Origin: Cunninghamia lanceolata | Lineage: Eukaryota; Streptophyta; Pinopsida; Cupressales; Cupressaceae | NCBI GenBank assembly: GCA_027924645.1 | Contig: BSBN01000888.1 | Coordinates: forward strand, 17,434,501 to 17,498,500 | Direction of reading: 5' to 3' | Length of the DNA stretch: 64,000 bases | Part shown: positions 57,710 through 64,000 of the stretch, in pieces | Numbering within the stretch: the stretch's first letter is position 1 | Layout: each line of letters opens with the position of its first letter | The notes under the pieces: generated by a model | Database searches by the model: none | What the model was told of the DNA's origin: nothing | Seen by the model: only the letters and a program-made list of their open reading frames with translations | Translations under genes and position numbers: made by a program

Positions 57710-58350
57710 TCAAATTTGAATTTAGCTGCATATAAATGTACACACATGCTTTCAATGAATGCACAATTAATATTGCATAAATAGAACACTAAATTATAAA
57801 TTGTTCATTTGTTAATGCCGAAGTAAAAAAAAAACATTCAAATTACAAACATATCATGAGTAAATTTGGTATCATGAGCATATTTGGTATATCATGATCC
57901 CTCTAATTTAAATATTTTGTAATAAAAGACAAGTATATGATGTGAAAGAGAGAAAACATGATATATCCCCTATGAAAAGGTATATAGCAATGAAAGGATA
58001 AGATTACAAAGGGCAAGACCTATGATTCCTTAAATGCATGGATGTGACAAATAAAATCACACTATGCAATTGATTTCATTTGTTAAATACTAATGTAACA
58101 AGGGATGGAACACACACATGAGAAATAAATGAAAAGTAGAGATGAGAATAGGTGCAAGGGAAAACATGATTGTGCACATGCATAAAGCTAGGTTTCCCTA
58201 GATAGGTAGGAGAGTATATATAATGATTTACTCATGAGGGGGAAATGACATGATGCCTCTAATTTAAATATATCATACTAAAACCCTTATATGATGTGAA
58301 AAAGAGAAAACATGATATGAAATAGATCTTCTTTTGTTGAAATAAGTCTT
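57710..58350. other. Non-coding stretch upstream of the unknown gene, with a local duplication
   Basis: A block of about 72 bases at 57894-57965 recurs at 58250-58322 (ctctaatttaaatat, then atatgatgtgaaa, then gagaaaacatgatat), in direct orientation 356 bases apart. Otherwise I see nothing specific. Confidence 0.6.
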
Positions 58351-58362
58351 TATATAGATATA

Positions 58363-58395
<33 letters not shown>

Positions 58396-58553
58396 GCCGA
58401 TAAGTTGTTCGTCGACTATGTATCGGCTGATATGTTTACGTCTAATAATGTTATGCTTGAAACGTTGTCAGCCATAATTCGATCAGTTATAACTTTCTTA
58501 GCCATAACATGCTCGGCCGAGTATGTCTAGTTGGCTGCCTACTTGGCAGCCAA
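58351..58553. repeat. TA run followed by a palindrome cluster
   Basis: TA dinucleotides at 58351-58392 lead into the perfect palindrome tatcggccgata (58391-58402), a near copy tatcggctgata (58421-58432), the palindrome ctcggccgag (58512-58521) and a perfect stem-loop with arms ttggctgcc and ggcagccaa (58531-58553, five-base loop). The motif cluster looks like a subterminal region of a DNA transposon. Confidence 0.75.
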
Positions 58554-60269
58554 TTCACATTTTTTCATAATTTTTTGAAACATTGATCTTTAATAGGGTA
58601 TTTCTCCTATCAGAATGAATTTTCTACAAAAAATAAAAATACCCTTTTGTAGAGCTCTAAGTGGTGAATCCAAATATGTAATTTTTTTCATATTTTGATT
58701 AGTTTTAATATATGTTATTTTTAAAACAATGCAAGTAGGTTGTTAAAGTTAAAAAAGAGGCTAATTAGAAATTAAAAAAAATAGTAAAACATATTAAAAA
58801 AAAATTAAAAATATATGGTGCACTAGAGGAGAGAGTCCTCTTCAAAAGGGTATAATTTATTTTTTGAAAATCATTAAAAGAATAGACAATAGTTGATGTC
58901 CCATGAAAACTATCAAATTCTAAAAAGTTTGACTTTAAAACGTTATTACAAGAAAAATATACATCAAAATTTGATTTTTTTTTCATGCACTAGATAATGA
59001 AGTTACCTATTTGGAGAAAAAGAATTTAGGGAGAAATGAAGTTTTTTTAAATTTGTTTCTTGATGTCCCGTGAACGTCACGTTTTCCTAAAAAATTTAGC
59101 ATTCCAAAATTTGTTCTTAAATTGATAGAAAAAACAATGAAATTTAAAAAAAAATCTAAAAAATTATAGGAATAAACTTCATCAAAAGTTCTACATTTCA
59201 TTAGTTCACATCATTTTAAAATTTAAAACATAAAGACCACTTTTATGTGGTCAGAGTTCAAAATTTTTTTGTTGTTGGCCAATTCCTTTATAAAGTGTGA
59301 CACAGGTTTGTGCTTTTACCCTTGATGATTTTGTCCATTGTAGGAAGAATGCATCCTAGGACAAGAATCGATTGTGGATTAAGATAAACTAAGTATTCAC
59401 AGGGGAACCTAGGCTGCTAATTATGGAAAAGATGATCTATTGGTGAAAGATTTTTCATGAGAGCATTATGCTTTGATAGAATGTCAAGTGAGTGTATCAT
59501 TTGTAGATCAGATGCAATCAAAAAGCTCATGGAAGTGGGACCATCCAAGTGGGTTGGATAGGTCCATTGCATGTACCTATGTGCTGGATACTTCCTTTGT
59601 ATTCCAGACTTCCTACATACCTTATATCCTAGGATCAAGGCACATTACAATGCGGGTTCTAATGATATGTAGTTCTTGGAGACTTGGTGATGTAGGGATA
59701 GGGTTTGGTTCATGTAGATTAATGAGGTGAGGTTTAGATGATGTGGATGTCATTTTTTCAACTGTACCATGGTATAAAAACTACAATAAGTAGGGGATGA
59801 TGTTGGTGTAGTAAAGAGTGTGACGTTTGTGCAAAACCATTAAAGGGACCAAGGTTATGGATGGATGAGAGGGTCAAATGAGTGATAGTGGTGACATGGA
59901 AAGGTGGGGATTAGACATTGGGAGATGAGAGATATTTTGGGAATGATGGACAATGGAAGCTCAGATTATGGGTTTTTTTTTAAGCTAAGACGATGGGATA
60001 AGTGGAGTAGACAGTGGGGGTAAAGATGGGAAAGTAGTTTGAACAATGGATCTGGGTTGAACCTAGACATGATGCCTGCAAGAAGGTTTTCATCATGGTA
60101 CTTATTCAAAGTGCCACAAGAAGTGGTTTTCACCATAGCATGGATTATTTCACTTTACCATTTTTTTGTAATTTTTTAAAATTTTCAATTTTTTTTTGTA
60201 TTTTCACCATAGTACGGACTAACTATGGAACCACTTCAAGTGAATGATGTTCATGGGCTCATCAAGTTT
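58554..60269. other. Unassigned AT-rich region
   Basis: No domain is visible on either strand. Open frames such as 58765-58986 and 59473-59730 have no recognisable content. The 3' part, from about 59300, probably contains the 3' end of element G, but I could not define an LTR or purine tract. Confidence 0.4.
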
Positions 60270-61310
60270 TTTCCTTCAAGGGTGGAGAGGTGATATGCTC
60301 CAAAGCCATACTTTACAGTGACAATGTAGGGTCCTAGCCAATTATGCTCAAATTTCTCTTTCTTTTCTCACTCAGATAAATTCCTTTAATTATCTTTCAG
60401 GACCAGATCTCCTACTGCAAACTCTCTAGCACATATCTTCTTGTTGTAGGATCTATGAAGCTGATTTTGGTATGCTTGGAGGTGATTAAGGGTGTTGAGG
60501 CGTCTCTCATCCAATAGCTCAAGCTCTTGGAGGCATGTAACCTGGTATTCTTCATCAGTGATGACATTATGCAAGAAGATGCATAATGAGGGCAATTCAA
60601 TCCCTATTTGTAGGATAGCTTTGGTTCTCAAGACTAGGCAATATGGTGTACCTCCTATAGGTGTGCAGATGGTAGTGCAATAATCCCAAAGAGAGGGGTG
60701 GATGTGGAGGTGCTAATCATGACCAGTTTCATTGATAACTTTCTTGATGATTTTGAGCAAGGTTCTGTTAGTTGCCTCAGCTTGTCCATTACCTTGTGGG
60801 TAATATGGAGTGGACCAATGATGTTGGATGTGGAATTGTTCACAAAGGTCTCAAACATCATGGTTTTTGAAAGGATTACCATTGTCAGTAACAATGGCGG
60901 ATGGGATACCATAATAATAGATGATATGATAGAGGATGAACTTAGCGATTTGGTTTCCTATGGTAAAAGTGAGAGGAATGGCTTCAACCCAATTAGTGAA
61001 GTATTCAGTGGTGGTGATGATGAATTTGTGTCCGTCAGAGGAGGATGGGTGTATTATTCCAATGAGATATAGGCCCCACTGAGAGAAAGGCCATGTTGTG
61101 GTGATAGGTTGCAATGCCTAAGAGGGAACATGAATGAGATCTCCATGCTACGGATAGGGCTTACACTTCTTCATGTACTCACATGCATCATGTTCCATAG
61201 TAGGCCAATAATATCCAGTACACAAAAGCTTCTTAGCTAGGACAATTCCACTTATGTGTAGTCCACAAATACCTACGTGGACTTCATGTAAGGCAAGAGA
61301 AGCTTCTTCT
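60270..61310 (-). pseudogene. pol: Element G integrase
   Basis: The zinc domain (about 61160-61300) has HVGICGLH and CEYMKKCK, where the last cysteine is lost. The core 60851-61114 has WGLYLIG with Y in place of the first aspartate, and VTDNG with the second. Further down, QGNGQAEATNRTL (about 60765-60800) keeps the glutamate. The C-terminal part 60386-60631 reads LELLDERRLN and EFAVGDLVL, and then LGPYIVTVKYGFGAYHL at 60285-60340. Stops and frame changes are present. Confidence 0.85.
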
Positions 61311-61995
61311 ATGTTTAAGCATCAAAGAAGAGTCCCATCAAAGCTTTGGTGATAGAGGGTGTTGGCAAGGATAGTGTAGCGAGCGACTTGGTGAATGAGG
61401 GACCTTCGATGTTTACAGGTGGATTCAGGAAGGAAAGTTTGATGTTGGAGGTAGGTGTAGATGTCATGCTATGAGGGATTTCCAAACCAACAATCTCACA
61501 CATGAATTCTAACTTAGCAACACGATATGCTGGCATTAGGAGCTGTTCCATAAGAAACTCACATTGATGGTTGTCATGAGGCATATCTAGAAGAGAACCG
61601 ATAGTAGCCATGGCATCAGCTACCTTGTTGTGAAGGCAAGGTACCTGCTCAAACTATATGTAGGTGAAGAACAGTTTATATTCATCAACCATTTGCTTAT
61701 AGGGCACTAGCTTATCATCCATTTTGAGAAATTTGTCATTCACTTATTTAATGATCAATTGGGAGTCTCCATAGACTTGTAGCTACAAGATATTCCATTG
61801 TACTACTATTTTGATACCAATAATCTAAGATTCATATTTGGCTACATTTTTTGTACATGGGAAAGCAAGTCTGTAAGCTTTGGGGATATATTCGCCTTGC
61901 AGGGTCACCAATAATATTCCTGCTGCTGAACCGTGATTGGTGAAGGATCCATCAAAGCATAGTTTCTAATGTGTTGATTTTGTCATGGTTAGGAT
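61311..61995 (-). pseudogene. pol: Element G second RNase H-like domain, in the usual Tat position
   Basis: LCFDGSFTNHGSAAGILL at about 61910-61965 holds the first aspartate. NVAKYES follows where NVAEYE is expected, so the catalytic glutamate has become K. VYGDSQLII and VADAMATIGSLL keep the other two aspartates. The domain lies between the ordinary RNase H and the integrase, as described for Tat elements. The 61315-61611 frame continues into the spacer. Confidence 0.8.
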
Positions 61996-62039
61996 GGACT
62001 CATCTAGAAAGTAAACAGATAACAGCTAATAATCTGTGA

Positions 62040-62207
62040 GGGGTGCTTCGGCCAGCTAATCTACTACAACTTGTCCTTTAATTGCTTTTCTGTCAACATA
62101 CTCAATATCAAATTCACTCAACAACATGACCCATTTTTCAGTTCTTCGTATGAGTGAAGCCCTTGAAAGAAGGTACTTGAGAGTATTGACTTTAGAGATG
62201 TACTTAA
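62040..62207 (-). pseudogene. pol: Element G classical RNase H, C-terminal end
   Basis: YISKVNTLKYLLSRAS, KWVMLLSEFDIEYVDRKAIKG are typical of the end of the RNase H in Tat-lineage pol. The domain is cut at 62207 by the LTR of element H. Confidence 0.82.
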
Positions 62208-63570
62208 TGTTGGAATTAGTTAAGACAACTGAGAGGAGGTGGTGAATCAATTATCCTATAATTTTAACATTTTATGACTTTAATCTTCTTTCCTAACATA
62301 CAAATAGATTAATGATGTAAATATTAAAGAATGAATCAATAACACATGAGAAGAAAAGAAATGAACACACTTGACACCAAGATTTTTAATGTGAAAACCT
62401 GGTTAAGGAAAAACTACAGTGGGGGTTAACCCACAAGAATCATACCCTGTTAAAAGTACTTGAAATAAATGGGAAGGCACTTACCTTCGGGCGTACTGCC
62501 CAGAGTTCACTGCTCAAAGAAGCTGACTACCTACAGGAATTTATGTTAAGTACAGAAAGATTTAATTGAGAAATAGTATTTTCATCATGCCTAGTTTAGT
62601 CTCATTGAAGGCTCATAAAAACTTCTGCTCTACCCTAAAACACTTCTTTACTATCTCTTCATCCTTTATTGCTCTTGTTCTTCTGCTCCTCTTCTCTGCT
62701 ATGCCACTAATCCTTATAATTTTATCATTCTTACGCAAGGATGATTTTCAACAACTCAAATATATGCCTTTATATGCTTCATCAACCTTGGAATAAACAT
62801 CAAGGTCAGCACTACAAGCATCAGACTTAATGTGACTCACTAAGTTATTGGCCAAACATAATTGGGACTCAAATCTTCCTTGATCAACATACCACTCTCC
62901 ATATAATTTCTCTTAGATCATCTGCAACATGTTTGAATCATCCAATCGTCCAAGACTAGGAAGAACAACAACAACAAGGAAGAAATCTTCAACAATGAGC
63001 TCAATCTTCAATGCAGATCTCCAACACAATAGGCACATGATCTAGAGACTTCCACAAACACATTGAATTTAGTAATAACATCCACACTACTCCAAATCAA
63101 CATAATCACTTGCATCTTCATCTGGTACCTTAAGAACACTATCTGCCATGACTGTTACACTAGAAAGATTGCTTGCAGACTTCTAAACCATGAACTACTT
63201 GAGTTGATGACAGACACTAACTTCCCAAACATGTCTCTAGATCCGCAGATCATAGTGTTTCATTTGCAGAGTAATCTAGACCAATTTCCTGTCACTTTGT
63301 CTCTTCTAAACACTGCAAAACTTGGTTCTACTCAGATTTCCATAACTTCTTTAAATCTTTATGTGGACCTCTCAAATCTTAACTGGAGGTACCTCAGACA
63401 ATCCTCTACATAGCCATATGGTCCACATACAATGATCTTCATTAATTTTCTCAAAATCCTCAACATTTGAGTCTTCTAAATAGGCAACAAAATAGAATAC
63501 AGTTGACACAAATGACAACAAGGATATGTTGACATCAATGACAACATTGATTAGGCACATATTTGCAACA
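62208..63570 (-). repeat. Element H 3' LTR (1363 bp)
   Basis: It begins tgttggaattag and ends atttgcaaca, directly before a purine tract on the minus strand. It is clearly related to but diverged from the F LTRs. A TATAAAGG box lies on the minus strand at 62767-62774. Confidence 0.88.
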
Positions 63571-63830
63571 ATCTCCCCCTTTGTCATTGATGGCAACATA
63601 AGATGTGAAAAACTAATTCAACCATCAAGACAAGAACTTCTCCCCCTTTCTCTTATCACTACTGCAACTACTTTCTTCACTGCTCCCCCTTTCATCAGCA
63701 ACTAGTTTTTCACATGACTTCTCTCCCCCTTTGACATCAATGGCAAAGGGCACATATTTGCAGTCTTTCCTCCCCATTTTTGTTTTAGACTAATTTCCAA
63801 AATTTACATACTAACTACTCCCCCTGAGTA
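63571..63830 (-). other. Element H multiple polypurine tract region
   Basis: Minus-strand AGGGGGAG tracts lie near 63572, 63640, 63682, 63722 and 63819, with a weaker one near 63770, spaced 40-68 bases. The arrangement matches that in element F. Confidence 0.82.
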
Positions 63831-63910
63831 GTATCTCCTTAACATCAATCCAGATCACAAGATATGACTATGAATTCCATCGAACGGATGCACCCTAGTG
63901 CATCTTAGTT

Positions 63911-64000
63911 CTAATCAGGAGGGGTAATAACCCCTAACTTCTCTCTGAGGTACTCAAAAGTTTCTTTGGGTAGAGGCTTAGTGAAAATATCTGTAATTTG
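63911..64000 (-). pseudogene. pol: Element H pol C-terminus
   Basis: The minus strand reads DIFTKPLPKETFEYLREKLG and stops at a TAG at 63911-63913. This is the conserved end of copia RNase H and continues beyond the window. No stop is seen in the visible part, so I cannot tell whether the rest is intact. Confidence 0.85.

Larger units (their letters stand above)
60270..62207 (-). mobile_element. Element G: Tat-like gypsy element, pol part only
   Basis: The minus strand encodes, in order, the end of RNase H (62207 down), a second RNase H-like domain, an integrase zinc domain and core, and an integrase C-terminus with LGPYIV. The upstream part (reverse transcriptase, gag, 5' LTR) is cut off by copia element H. 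Its relation to element C is not clear, since C lacks the corresponding region. Confidence 0.8.
62208..64000 (-). mobile_element. Element H: second Sirevirus-like copia element, runs off the window
   Basis: A full 3' LTR, multiple purine tracts and the last 90 bases of pol are visible. The layout and sequence details (the cctggttaagg leader in the LTR, tttgcaaca LTR end, caaagggggagat tract) parallel element F, so the two belong to one lineage. The insertion breaks element G; only one flank (cttaa, 62203-62207) is visible. Confidence 0.88.

Overview
The window looks like intergenic DNA from a large, retrotransposon-rich plant genome; a conifer or other gymnosperm is my inference, from the long, old, deeply nested LTR elements (the inner ones keep LTRs of about 2.2-2.3 kb) and the complete absence of recognisable host genes. 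I find no rRNA, tRNA, CRISPR or prokaryotic signal. Almost everything that can be assigned is a decayed LTR retrotransposon. No open reading frame is intact; damage is mostly nonsense substitutions plus scattered frameshifts.

Layout. (A) 1-3206: a plus-strand LTR element with a 1.6 kb internal region and no coding capacity; its left LTR is cut by the window edge. (B) 3207-52723: an outer plus-strand Ty3/gypsy chromovirus, starting with the tail of its 5' LTR and a tRNA-Met-type primer site. It has been split twice. (C) 4720-41228: a minus-strand Tat-like gypsy element inserted in the gag of B, with a perfect GTAAG target duplication. It has 2.3 kb LTRs, gag and protease, no reverse transcriptase, a remnant of the integrase C-terminus, and an opposite-strand gene resembling the plant mobile domain (PMD). 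C is itself split twice: by (D) 5358-17065, a minus-strand chromovirus in the tandem form LTR-internal-LTR-internal-LTR, inside the 3' LTR of C; and by (E) 26756-38347, a plus-strand gypsy element inside the gag of C. (F) 44914-51878: a minus-strand Sirevirus-like copia element inserted in the integrase of B, with a perfect AAACT duplication.

The right part is harder to read. 52724 starts the predicted 3' LTR of B, whose far end I could not find. 53-60 kb holds unassigned AT-rich DNA, a decayed minus-strand gene of unknown family (56622-57709), and clusters of palindromes and inverted repeats. (G) 60270-62207 is minus-strand pol of another Tat-like element, cut by (H) 62208-64000, a second copia element of the same type as F that runs off the window.

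Most notable. Element E carries a second RNase H-like domain between protease and reverse transcriptase, whereas G has it in the usual place after the normal RNase H. Elements C and E both carry tandem duplications of the primer-binding-site leader. The opposite-strand PMD-like gene in C keeps a plausible spliceosomal intron. F and H keep arrays of repeated polypurine tracts before the 3' LTR. Insertion order can be read from the nesting: B is older than C and F, and C is older than D and E.
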